DNA of 5,839 bases from positions 1 to 5,839 of the forward strand of contig DXDC01000397.1 of the NCBI GenBank assembly GCA_019115685.1. The letters run 5' to 3'. The notes under the pieces are model-generated. The model made no database searches, was not told the DNA's origin, and was given only the letters and a program-made list of their open reading frames with translations. Numbering within the stretch: position 1 is the first letter of the stretch; every line of letters begins with the position of its first letter. Position numbers and translations under genes: made by a program. The stretch is from Candidatus Agrococcus pullicola. Lineage in GTDB: Bacteria; Actinomycetota; Actinomycetes; Actinomycetales; Microbacteriaceae. Positions 1 through 5,839 of the stretch are shown here, one piece after another.

Positions 1-203
1 GTCACCTGGTCACCGGTACTGAGTTGACCGGCACCGATCCCAACGAGACCTTGCCCGACCCACCTACCGGGTGGTGATCCCTGCTCGGCGTAGTAGCGCG
101 TCAATGGGGTCGAGAGCGACCGGTCACCATCACCAGCCGCGACAGTGCGCAGGAGGTATTTGTAGCCGTCACCCGCGCTCATAACGCGCATCGAAACCGT
201 CAT
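1..203 (-). CDS. MobF (TrwC/TraI-type) conjugative relaxase, N-terminal part
   Basis: Partial gene read on the minus strand. It starts at the ATG at 203-201 and is cut by the window edge after 67 codons. The translated start carries SAGDGYKYLLRTVAAGD, then LTRYYAEQGSPPGRWVG and GLVGIGAG, which I recognise as the N-terminus of actinobacterial TrwC/TraI relaxases. Family knowledge: these enzymes nick oriT through an N-terminal tyrosine, stay covalently bound to the transferred strand, and usually carry a C-terminal helicase. The two adjacent tyrosines in RYYAEQG (residues 38-39) are candidate catalytic residues. The histidine triad and any helicase domain lie outside the window. The start is supported by a strong AGGAGG (complement of 212-217) eight bases upstream. 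It is transcribed away from the rest of the window, so oriT is likely to lie in the intergenic region to its right. Family assignment is confident from the motif run; the length is unknown. Confidence 0.9.
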   Translation of the reverse strand, partial: MTVSMRVMSAGDGYKYLLRTVAAGDGDRSLSTPLTRYYAEQGSPPGRWVGQGLVGIGAGQLSTGDQV

Positions 204-429
204 CGCCGTTGCCTCCTGAACGACAGGTAAGCGTCAGCGACCGGGTGTCTGGACGGTCAACTCAGGGTTGATTCGCGAGCTTCGAGCCTCTTCTGCAAGA
301 CGCGTGGGGTCTTCTGTGGGCCGTCGCGCGGCCAGTCCAATGGATTGGAGAAGCGTCATCGGGTAAGGTGATGGGCATGTCAGGTGCTTCTGCCGCGAGC
401 GCGGCCGCTGTGACGAAGACACTCCGCTA

Positions 430-476
430 GCGGCGGAACGTCTTTCTCACTACTTAGTAAACTCACGTTCCGTCGC
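430..476. repeat. 12-base inverted repeat, candidate operator or oriT stem
   Basis: GCGGCGGAACGT (430-441) is matched by ACGTTCCGTCGC (465-476), complementary at 11 of 12 positions and separated by 23 bases. The spacer is AT-richer than its surroundings and holds TACTTAGTA (451-459), itself an inverted repeat of TACT/AGTA around one base. The right arm ends directly before a possible -35 box for the efflux gene. That placement suits a regulator site, for example for the AraC-type protein encoded downstream. A conjugative-origin stem is the alternative. Confidence 0.4.
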
Positions 477-505
477 TTGATGGTCGGTTCGGTGCGACAT
501 ACCTT
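477..505 (+). promoter_or_regulatory. Possible promoter of the efflux-regulator operon
   Basis: TTGATG (477-482) resembles a -35 box, and TACCTT (500-505) 17 bases later is a weak -10 match (first two and last bases of TATAAT). They lie about 40 bases before the GTG start at 542 and abut the inverted repeat at 430-476. Weak matches of this kind are usual for activator-dependent promoters but also arise by chance, so this is a tentative call. Confidence 0.25.
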
Positions 506-541
506 GTCGCCCGATTCTTCATTCAAGCAACGGAGTTATCT

Positions 542-1960
542 GTGTCTTTTTTTACCTCAACATCGCGCCCGGAGCACATCTCGACCACGCGATCCTGGGC
601 AGCACTCGTGTGCCTGTCAGTCCTGCAATTCTTCATCGCCGTTGATGTTACTGTCGTCAACGTAGCACTGCCATCTATCGGCGATGATTTTGGCGTTGAT
701 CCGCGCGGCCTGACTTGGGTTGTCGTCGGATACACCATCACCGGCGGTGGCCTACTCATGCTCGGTGGCCGCTTGGGGGACGTCTTTGGTCGACGCCGCC
801 TTCTCCTGATCGGCACCGCGATTTTCGGAGCAGCCTCGATGATGGCAGGCTTCGCGGAAACCTTCGCGGTGCTTGTTGCAGCCCGGCTGTTTCAAGGAGT
901 AGGCGAAGCCCTCGCCCTACCAGCTGCAATGGCAACCATCGTCCTCCTTTTTCCCGAGGGACGGGCCCGTACTCGAGCGTTGAGCGTCTGGGCAGCGGTG
1001 GCAAGCTGCGGTCTCGTCTTGGGATTCGTGCTCTCGGGAATCATCACCGAGCATCTCGGTTGGCGATGGGTCTTCCTCATCGCTGTCCCGTTCATCCTGT
1101 TCGTGCTGATCTCGACGGTAATCCTGCTTCCAGGCGACCGAAAACAGGAGCGCGCACCGTTGGATATCCTCGGGTCGATTCTGTTGACAGGCGCACCGCT
1201 GCTGTTCGCCTTCGGGATTGTGGAGGCCGGAGAAGGAATGTCTTGGCTGCCAGTCGCGGCCCTGACGGGAGCATTCGTCGCGGCCATTCTGTTCGTCGGT
1301 GTAGAGCGGCGAGCACCGAACCCGGTGATTCCTCTGGCCTTCTTCCGCAACCGGACTCGGGTGCGAGCGAATCTCGCGACCGCGTTGCTGAGTGCCGCGC
1401 TCTCAACGTCGTTCCTACTATTCACGTTCTATCTTCAGGATGAACTCGGCCTTTCCCCGCTGGAAGCCGGACTACTGCTTCTCCCGCTTGCTGTGGCGCT
1501 GATCGTCGCGGTGACCGTCGTGCCCCGGCTGATGGGGCGCTGGGGAGCACGCTCCTGCATCATCGCGGGTCTCGGCTTCGCGGGGGCAGGCATGATCGTG
1601 ATCGCTGTCGCCGCACAACTCGATGCCCCCGCTTGGGTACTGATCCCGGCGATGCTTTTCATCGCCGCAGGTATGGGATTCGGACTAGTCGGATTGCAGT
1701 ATGCGGCAGTCACCGGAGTAACTGACGACGATGCCGGAGTCGCTTCTGGCGTACAGCGGGCCGCAGACCAGCTTGGCGGGTCTGCTGGCGTCACGGTATT
1801 TGTTGGTTTGGGGTTTGCATCAATCGCCCACGGAGTATCGCCCTATCTATTGAGTAGTGGGCTTGCGATCATCGGCCTCGGCGTCGCAGCCTTCGTTGCC
1901 CGACGAGTTGCTGTCTCCGATGAACACACGACAGAGCAAGGAGTGAACACGGAAGCTTAG
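542..1960 (+). CDS. MFS drug/H+ antiporter, DHA2 (EmrB/QacA-like) family, 14 helices
   Basis: A 472-residue inner-membrane transporter. It matches the DHA2 group of major facilitator proteins, which export drugs, dyes or metabolites in exchange for protons. Motif D1 is seen as AVDVTVVNVALP (residues 33-44) in helix 1. Motif A is GGRLGDVFGRRR (75-86) in the loop between helices 2 and 3. A motif C-like glycine pattern lies in helix 5 (about 154-166), followed by the typical HLGWRWVF (171-178). The C-terminal half has ASGVQRAADQLGGSAGVTVF (401-420), also usual for this family. Length and hydrophobic segments fit 14 helices, with a short polar tail. The GTG start at 542 has GGAG (532-535) six bases upstream. 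The AraC-type regulator 21 bases downstream suggests a co-transcribed, inducible efflux unit. The substrate cannot be told from sequence. The gene seems intact and is probably cargo rather than transfer machinery. Confidence 0.9.
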   Translation: MSFFTSTSRPEHISTTRSWAALVCLSVLQFFIAVDVTVVNVALPSIGDDFGVDPRGLTWVVVGYTITGGGLLMLGGRLGDVFGRRRLLLIGTAIFGAASMMAGFAETFAVLVAARLFQGVGEALALPAAMATIVLLFPEGRARTRALSVWAAVASCGLVLGFVLSGIITEHLGWRWVFLIAVPFILFVLISTVILLPGDRKQERAPLDILGSILLTGAPLLFAFGIVEAGEGMSWLPVAALTGAFVAAILFVGVERRAPNPVIPLAFFRNRTRVRANLATALLSAALSTSFLLFTFYLQDELGLSPLEAGLLLLPLAVALIVAVTVVPRLMGRWGARSCIIAGLGFAGAGMIVIAVAAQLDAPAWVLIPAMLFIAAGMGFGLVGLQYAAVTGVTDDDAGVASGVQRAADQLGGSAGVTVFVGLGFASIAHGVSPYLLSSGLAIIGLGVAAFVARRVAVSDEHTTEQGVNTEA

Positions 1961-1981
1961 AAAGCCCAGCCAGACGGACTG

Positions 1982-2926
1982 ATGAATTACTCGATGGTGA
2001 CGTCAGGCAAGTCGCCAGAGAGGGTTGAATCATGGTTGCGGTGCGAACCGATTATTGCGCGCACCGCAACCATTCACCAACCTATGGCTCCGGCGGCGTA
2101 CGACTGCGTCAAGTTGGTCGTCGTCCGCGACGGCAGCGCGTTGCTCTTGAGCGAGTTCGGGCAGCGGTTCGTTACCGTCGGTGATGTCGTTGTGCTGAAC
2201 GCCAACGTACTATGCGGGAGCGAACCGGAGAGTCACATCACCACAACCACGATCTACCTCGACACTGACTATGTGATCGATCAGGTGTTCTGGCAGCACG
2301 CTTGGCTGCTCCATGATCGCCTTGATGCCGAACGCTTTACCAACGCGGTATACAGCGAACCCTCACAAGTGCTCCGGCTCGGTGAAGACCGAACCGGCAT
2401 GTTGATGCCATGGCTGGATGAACTCGTTGCGCGCAGCATCGATGGTGGCTTCAGGTCTCATTTTCATCGGATGCAGGCCCTTTGGTTTTCGATCGCTGAT
2501 GTGGTGATGCCGTTCCTTAAAGTCACGCAGATACGTCAGAGTCGCGGCCAGCGCGCGCATGCCCGGCCTACACTGCCCAGGTGCCGAAGGTTCGCACCGG
2601 CCAGAGATGAGGCCCATCAAACTCGCGCGACTCTGGCCAGTGATATCGCCACGAACTGGACGCTCGATGTCTTGTCAGCCCGGGTGCATTTATCCCCAAA
2701 GCAACTTTCACGAGTGTTCACCGAGACTTACGGTAAGACGCCGTCGGCGTATTTGACGATGCTTCGGGTCGAGGAGATGGCGCACCTGCTGCGTGAAACT
2801 CACTTGACGATCGACGCGGCTGCCCGCCGGGTTGGTTGGGCGAGCCGGAGCCGTGCCAATGAGGCATTTCAGCAGTGTGTGGGCATGACGCCGAGCGAAT
2901 ATCGCCGGAGGCACACTGCCGAGTAA
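1982..2926 (+). CDS. AraC/XylS-family transcriptional regulator
   Basis: A 314-residue protein with the standard two-part layout. The N-terminal part (roughly residues 40-100) is beta-rich and cupin-like in pattern and is presumably the ligand-sensing or dimerising part. The C-terminal AraC DNA-binding domain spans about 218-310. Its first helix-turn-helix is near TLDVLSARVHLSPKQLSRVF (227-246). The second lies around LTIDAAARRVGWASRSRANEAF (275-296), followed by the family signature GMTPSEYRRRH (301-311). The linker (about 185-215) is rich in arginine and proline. It follows the efflux gene by 21 bases on the same strand, so it likely shares that transcript and controls it, acting near the efflux promoter. 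The ATG at 1982 lacks a strong Shine-Dalgarno (only GACGGAC nearby), which suggests modest or coupled translation; an internal start is possible. The inducer is unknown. Confidence 0.88.
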   Translation: MNYSMVTSGKSPERVESWLRCEPIIARTATIHQPMAPAAYDCVKLVVVRDGSALLLSEFGQRFVTVGDVVVLNANVLCGSEPESHITTTTIYLDTDYVIDQVFWQHAWLLHDRLDAERFTNAVYSEPSQVLRLGEDRTGMLMPWLDELVARSIDGGFRSHFHRMQALWFSIADVVMPFLKVTQIRQSRGQRAHARPTLPRCRRFAPARDEAHQTRATLASDIATNWTLDVLSARVHLSPKQLSRVFTETYGKTPSAYLTMLRVEEMAHLLRETHLTIDAAARRVGWASRSRANEAFQQCVGMTPSEYRRRHTAE

Positions 2927-2938
2927 GCGATCGGGAAC

Positions 2939-2979
2939 GGGACATCGCTGGTGTCCTTCGGGACATCTTCTTCGACACC
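2939..2979 (+). terminator. Hairpin cluster after the regulator gene, possible terminator
   Basis: GGTGTCC (2950-2956) and GGACATC (2961-2967) form a seven-pair stem, including one G-T pair, closed by a TTCG loop. In RNA this is the very stable C(UUCG)G loop. It is followed by TTCTTC (2968-2973), only a weak T-tract. It begins 24 bases after the stop of the AraC-type gene, in the right place to end that transcript. The same GGTGTCC can also pair with an upstream GGACATC copy (2940-2946), and GGTGTC (2950-2955) with GACACC (2974-2979). Confidence 0.4.
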
Positions 2980-3095
2980 GCTACCTGGTGCTGGTTTTGG
3001 GCTGGTAAGACGGTAAGGACTGTCGGGTTCAGTGTTGTTTCTGGCGGTCGTCCCGTACTTTGACTTCCGCTCGTCGCTTATGTGTTCCCGGCGTA
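2980..3095. other. Intergenic leader, no gene recognised
   Basis: Part of the 237-base gap between the regulator gene and the ArdC-like gene. I see no coding signal. A TTGACT box (3060-3065) looks like a -35 element but has no good -10 box at normal spacing. A promoter for the downstream operon must lie in this stretch or in the hairpin after it. Confidence 0.3.
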
Positions 3096-3142
3096 CCTGG
3101 TAGTCACAGGCCCTGCTCACAGCAGTGGCTGGTGACTACAGG
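3096..3142 (+). repeat. Long imperfect hairpin directly upstream of the ArdC-like gene
   Basis: The left arm starts with CCT then GTAGTCAC (3100-3107) and ends in CTGCT (3112-3116). The right arm starts with AGCAG (3120-3124) and holds GTGACTAC (3132-3139), then AGG (3140-3142). By eye this gives 19 base pairs: five next to a CAC loop (3117-3119), a middle part with two mismatches, eight perfect pairs in the outer stem, and three more after a one-base bulge. A second one-base bulge lies on the right arm. It ends five bases before the GGGAGAGG ribosome site of the next gene. No T-run follows, so it is not an ordinary terminator. A role in translation control, protein binding, or as a single-strand promoter or primase site is inferred only. 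Confidence 0.55.
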
Positions 3143-3163
3143 TTTCTGGGAGAGGCGGACGCG

Positions 3164-4249
3164 ATGGCGAAGAAGTGGGAGGAAGCACGAGTAGCGCGTG
3201 AAGCGAAGCTCGATGGGTTGCAGGAGCGGTTGGTCGGCGCGGTTGATGGCCTCGTGACTGGTGAGGATTGGCAGCGCGCGATGACTTTCGCGGCGAGGTT
3301 TCGGTCGCGGTCGTTCAACAACACGTTGCTGATCTGGTCCCAGCATCTCGACGCATTCGATAGCGGTCGCGTATCCGTTGCGGAGCCCTCCTATGTGGCG
3401 GGGTTTCGGCAGTGGCAAACGCTGGGGCGTCAGGTGGATAAGGGCCAGTCGGGGTACATGATCTTCGCCCCGGTCACCGCCCGGTTTGCTTCGGCAACCC
3501 CTGCTGATGCGGCGTCGTGGCGCAGGTTGGAACGCGGTGAGAAACCGCGCGCGGGTGAGGTCTCCCGATCGAAGGTCGTTGGGGTGAAACCCGCCTATGT
3601 GTGGGATGTTTCGCAGACCTCGGGTGACCCGATTCCTGAGCACCCGATGCCGGTTCTGTTGGAAGGTGAAGCCCCCGCTGGGCTCTGGGAAGGCCTTGCC
3701 GCACAGATTGAGGCTCGCGGGTTCACGGTGCTGCGGGTGCCGAATGAGGGCATGCTCCACGGCGCGAACGGGGTCACCGACTACGGTGCGCACACCGTCG
3801 CGGTGCGGGAGAACATGCCGCCCGCGGCGCAGGTGAAGACGCTGGCGCATGAGTTGGCGCATGTGATGCTCCACGGGCCGAATAATCCCGATGCATCAGG
3901 GCATCGCGGGGTTGGTGAGGTGGAGGCCGAATCGGTTGCCCTCATGGTGGGTGCTGCGCATGGAATGGACACCGCCGGTTACACGATTCCGTACGTGACC
4001 GGTTGGGCCAGCACCGTGAAGGACTCATCCCCGGTCGAGGTTGTACTGGCTGCCGGTGAACGGGTGCGGAAGGCCGCGACCGAGATTCTCGATCAGCTCG
4101 ACACGACACAGGGCGGGGCTGGTGACCCGCCGGGCCTGGTGCGGGATACATCGCGACGCGAAGCGCGTCAGCGATTGGCACCTCAACCCTTGCCTGAGCC
4201 ATCACCGTCCTTAGCTGGAGGTAGACGTGAACCGGTGAGGGGGCTGTGA
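3164..4249 (+). CDS. ArdC-like antirestriction protein (DUF1738-type N-terminal domain plus zincin metallopeptidase)
   Basis: A 361-residue protein. The N-terminal part (about 5-105) matches the ArdC ssDNA-binding domain pattern: EDWQRAMTFAARFRSRSFNNTLLIWSQ (34-60), then W84, LGRQVDKGQSG (87-97) and the strand YMIFAPV (98-104). The second domain is a zincin with HELAH at 229-233. The third zinc ligand is probably glutamate 254 or 256 in GEVEAESVAL (251-260). Family knowledge: ArdC of plasmid pSa binds single-stranded DNA and shields incoming DNA from restriction. Whether this homologue has protease activity cannot be told. I chose the ATG at 3164 because GGGAGAGG (3148-3155) sits eight bases upstream. 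An in-frame GTG at 3125 would add 13 residues but has no ribosome site and falls inside the hairpin. The tail after about 315 is proline/arginine-rich and likely disordered. It is separated from the primase gene by one base, so the two are probably translated together. Confidence 0.85.
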   Translation: MAKKWEEARVAREAKLDGLQERLVGAVDGLVTGEDWQRAMTFAARFRSRSFNNTLLIWSQHLDAFDSGRVSVAEPSYVAGFRQWQTLGRQVDKGQSGYMIFAPVTARFASATPADAASWRRLERGEKPRAGEVSRSKVVGVKPAYVWDVSQTSGDPIPEHPMPVLLEGEAPAGLWEGLAAQIEARGFTVLRVPNEGMLHGANGVTDYGAHTVAVRENMPPAAQVKTLAHELAHVMLHGPNNPDASGHRGVGEVEAESVALMVGAAHGMDTAGYTIPYVTGWASTVKDSSPVEVVLAAGERVRKAATEILDQLDTTQGGAGDPPGLVRDTSRREARQRLAPQPLPEPSPSLAGGRREPVRGL

Positions 4250-4250
4250 C

Positions 4251-5156
4251 ATGGCAACCGTGTCCAACGCTCTCACCCGAATTCAGCACTTGCGACTGCC
4301 GGATGCTGCGCAGTCGCTCGCCTCGGCCGGGGTGCCGGTGTTTCCATGCGTGCCGGGTGAAAAGCGCCCTCTGACCAGGCGTGGCTTCCATGACGCGACC
4401 GCCGATCTGGACCAGGTGTCGGCATGGTGGGATCGGTGGCCTGGCGCGAATCTCGCGATTCCCACCGGGCCCGCCTCGGGCATCGATGTCGTAGACGTCG
4501 ATATCGGTTCAACCGGTTCTGTGTTCCCTGCGTTCCAGCGGGCACGCCGCGAAGGACTCGTGCACGGGTGGGCGGCGCTGGTGCGTACCCCGTCGGGCGG
4601 GTTGCACCTCTATTTCCCTGCCGGTACCTCGCGGGAGCAGCCTTCGTGGCAGGCACCCAAGGCACAGATCGATTTTCGTGGCACCGGTGGCTATGTTCTC
4701 GCCCCGCCGTCGCAAGTGCGGCAGCCCGATGGTCACTTGAGGCCGTACGAGTTGCAAAGCACCGGCCTGGTCGAACCTTCGCCGGTAGATGCGTCTCGCC
4801 TGCGGGACTTCCTCGACCCACGTCCCGCACCCGTGCACGGGAGTCGGATGGTGCCGCGTCGAGGTCTTGATATGCAGCGACTCAGCCGGTGGGTCGCAGC
4901 CTTGGGCGAAGGTGAACGCAACCGGGGCTTGTTCTGGGCTGCGTGCCGCCTCGCCGAAAACAACACCGCCGTTGGTGACACCCTCGCAGTTCTGGGACCT
5001 GCGGCGGCACACGCCGGACTGAGGCCACGAGAGATCACCACCACGATCCGCTCCGCATACCGCACCACCGACCCCGCTCATCGTGAGCCGGCAGGCATCG
5101 AACCGGCACCGCGTCGTTCTCCACCGCAGCAGGCTCTGGGCCGGGTGGTTGCATGA
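4251..5156 (+). CDS. Stand-alone bifunctional DNA primase/polymerase (prim-pol, AEP superfamily)
   Basis: A 301-residue protein with the archaeo-eukaryotic primase core of mobile elements. Near the start is FPCVPGEKRPLTRRGFHDAT (31-50), then WWDRWPGANLAIPTG (59-73), both typical of the prim-pol N-terminal domain. The metal-binding DxD motif is DVVDVD (79-84, D82 and D84). The second motif is SGGLHLYF (115-122, with H119). The third is DFRGTGGYVLAPPS (141-154, D141). The C-terminal part (about 208-272) contains GERNRGLFWAACRLAE (221-236) and resembles the helical domain that follows many such primases. I see no Walker A motif, so there is no helicase domain. Likely job: priming lagging or incoming-strand synthesis for the element. 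The ATG at 4251 follows the upstream stop by one base, with GAGG at 4237-4240. Its stop overlaps the next start (ATGA). Confidence 0.88.
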   Translation: MATVSNALTRIQHLRLPDAAQSLASAGVPVFPCVPGEKRPLTRRGFHDATADLDQVSAWWDRWPGANLAIPTGPASGIDVVDVDIGSTGSVFPAFQRARREGLVHGWAALVRTPSGGLHLYFPAGTSREQPSWQAPKAQIDFRGTGGYVLAPPSQVRQPDGHLRPYELQSTGLVEPSPVDASRLRDFLDPRPAPVHGSRMVPRRGLDMQRLSRWVAALGEGERNRGLFWAACRLAENNTAVGDTLAVLGPAAAHAGLRPREITTTIRSAYRTTDPAHREPAGIEPAPRRSPPQQALGRVVA

Positions 5157-5839
5157 CGACCCCGGTGTTACAGCGGCGTGGTGGACGGCTCGCGGTGAGC
5201 ACCGCCGTGGCAGGAACCGTGTTGATCGCCCTTGGCGCGTTCTGGTTGTCGTTCACCGCACTGGCAGACCTCGCGCGTAGGTCTGGGATTAGTGAAGGTC
5301 AGGCGTGGGCGTGGCCGGTGATCGTGGACGGCATTATCGTCGTCGCCACCGTCTCCGTCGTTGCTTTGGCTGGTCACCGTGCGGCCTGGTATCCGTGGAT
5401 GCTGCTGGCCGCAGGTGCGCTCGTATCGGTGACGGCGAATGCGCTGCACGCCGTCATTGCCGCCGATGCCGACGTACCAGGGCTACTGGCCGCCGCTGTT
5501 GCCGCAGTGCCGCCACTGGTGCTCCTTGCGATCACGCATCTGACCGTCATCCTCACGCGCCCGATCGCCCCGAACAATTTCCCGTCCACGGCTGCGACCA
5601 CTCCGGTACTCCTCGACGAAGCAGATATTGATGGCGACCAGGAGGATGCCGCGTGGCTTCCGGATTCCGACTCGCATAGTGCTGCGACGCCTCCGTTCAC
5701 TGATGAGGCCTCGGCCATCAGCCCCGATCGGGGTGAGCTGGACCGGCGTGCGGTTGCTGCTGGGCTGCGCGGGCAGGGCTGGTCAAACAAGCGCATCGCC
5801 ACACATTTCGGGGTGCACCCCTCGACCGTGGGTCGATGG
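5153..5839 (+). CDS. DUF2637-type membrane protein with C-terminal helix-turn-helix, 3' end outside window
   Basis: The reading frame opens at the ATG at 5153, overlapping the primase stop by four bases (ATGA). It stays open for 229 codons to the window edge. Four hydrophobic segments lie at about residues 13-36, 52-74, 80-101 and 110-134. The pattern FWLSFTALADLA, WAWPVIVDGIIV (52-63) and VSVTANALHAV (91-101) is that of DUF2637 proteins of actinobacterial plasmids, some linked to intermycelial transfer (Spd) or conjugation functions. An acidic linker (about 148-190) follows. The end, RRAVAAGLRGQGWSNKRIATHFGVHPSTVGRW (198-229), has a resolvase-like helix-turn-helix pattern. The protein may therefore tether DNA to the membrane. 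The coding frame is well supported by its continuity and hydrophobic pattern; the function is not established for this family. Confidence 0.82.
   Translation, partial: MTTPVLQRRGGRLAVSTAVAGTVLIALGAFWLSFTALADLARRSGISEGQAWAWPVIVDGIIVVATVSVVALAGHRAAWYPWMLLAAGALVSVTANALHAVIAADADVPGLLAAAVAAVPPLVLLAITHLTVILTRPIAPNNFPSTAATTPVLLDEADIDGDQEDAAWLPDSDSHSAATPPFTDEASAISPDRGELDRRAVAAGLRGQGWSNKRIATHFGVHPSTVGRW

Larger units (their letters stand above)
204..541. other. Intergenic region between relaxase and efflux gene; candidate oriT / divergent control region
   Basis: This stretch separates the leftward relaxase from the rightward transporter. I see no convincing gene in it. Small inverted repeats are concentrated here: TCAAC/GTTGA (257-261, 267-271), AAGAC/GTCTT (297-301, 309-313), GGCCG/CGGCC (319-323, 329-333), TCCAAT/ATTGGA (336-341, 344-349), the perfect palindrome CCGCTAGCGG (424-433), and a larger pair at 430-476 listed separately. 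For MobF systems the origin of transfer commonly lies upstream of the relaxase gene, so an oriT here is plausible. I could not identify a nic sequence by eye. Some of these short repeats are expected by chance in GC-rich DNA. Confidence 0.35.

Noticed and set aside
151..168. AGGAGG on the plus strand, looking like a strong ribosome site.
   Set aside because: It lies inside the relaxase coding sequence, and the following TTG runs straight into TAG, so no frame uses it.
234..422. A 62-codon minus-strand frame (GTG start at 422) ending 30 bases before the relaxase start.
   Set aside because: No properly spaced ribosome site (the GGAG touches the GTG), third-position base use is not raised in GC as in real genes of GC-rich DNA, no recognisable domain, and it covers the repeat-rich gap. 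A small relaxase-linked gene is still possible.
715..1443. A 242-codon plus-strand frame within the transporter.
   Set aside because: It is arginine-rich and low-complexity, as expected from out-of-frame reading of the transporter, whose own frame has clear MFS motifs.
3060..3088. TTGACT as a -35 box for the ArdC-like operon.
   Set aside because: TTATGT/TATGTG is only 12-13 bases away and nothing like a -10 lies at 16-18 bases, so an ordinary promoter is not supported.
4273..5081. Long minus-strand frames opposite the primase gene.
   Set aside because: They are shadows of a GC-rich coding frame. They lack recognised motifs, while the plus strand has all the primase motifs.
1..5839. Search for tRNA or rRNA genes, CRISPR arrays, transposases and long direct repeats flanking the cargo.
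   Set aside because: None seen by eye. Short matches such as CGTCGCTT at 471-478 and 3072-3079 are within chance expectation.

Overview
The window looks like conjugative-plasmid or integrative-element DNA from a high-GC Gram-positive bacterium (Actinomycetota). The grounds are GC-rich coding DNA, GTG as well as ATG starts, an actinobacterial-style TrwC/TraI (MobF) relaxase N-terminus, a DUF2637 membrane protein and a small prim-pol primase. The genus cannot be read from the sequence alone.

Left edge (1-541): the first 67 codons of a MobF relaxase run leftward off the window, starting at 203. The roughly 340 bases between it and the next gene hold a dense group of small inverted repeats and one larger 12-base inverted repeat. 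This is where an oriT or a divergent promoter/operator region would be expected.

Cargo (542-2926): a 14-helix DHA2-type drug/H+ antiporter is followed after 21 bases by an AraC-family activator, probably as one transcript. This is an efflux gene with its own regulator, sitting between the conjugation gene and the element's establishment genes. Just after it lies a short region of competing hairpins, one with a UUCG loop, that may be the terminator.

Backbone (3096-5839): a long imperfect hairpin directly precedes an ArdC-like antirestriction protein (DUF1738-type N-terminal domain plus HELAH zincin). One base later comes a stand-alone prim-pol primase, which overlaps by ATGA with a DUF2637 four-helix membrane protein carrying a C-terminal helix-turn-helix. 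That gene runs off the right edge. The three genes are packed as one operon. The order fits establishment of incoming single-stranded DNA: protect it from restriction, prime its second strand, then act at the membrane or in transfer. Both partial genes at the window edges are open reading frames without a stop inside the window.

The most interesting hypothesis is that the hairpin at 3096-3142 is a single-strand promoter or priming structure that drives the antirestriction-primase operon on newly arrived DNA. This is an inference from position and fold only.
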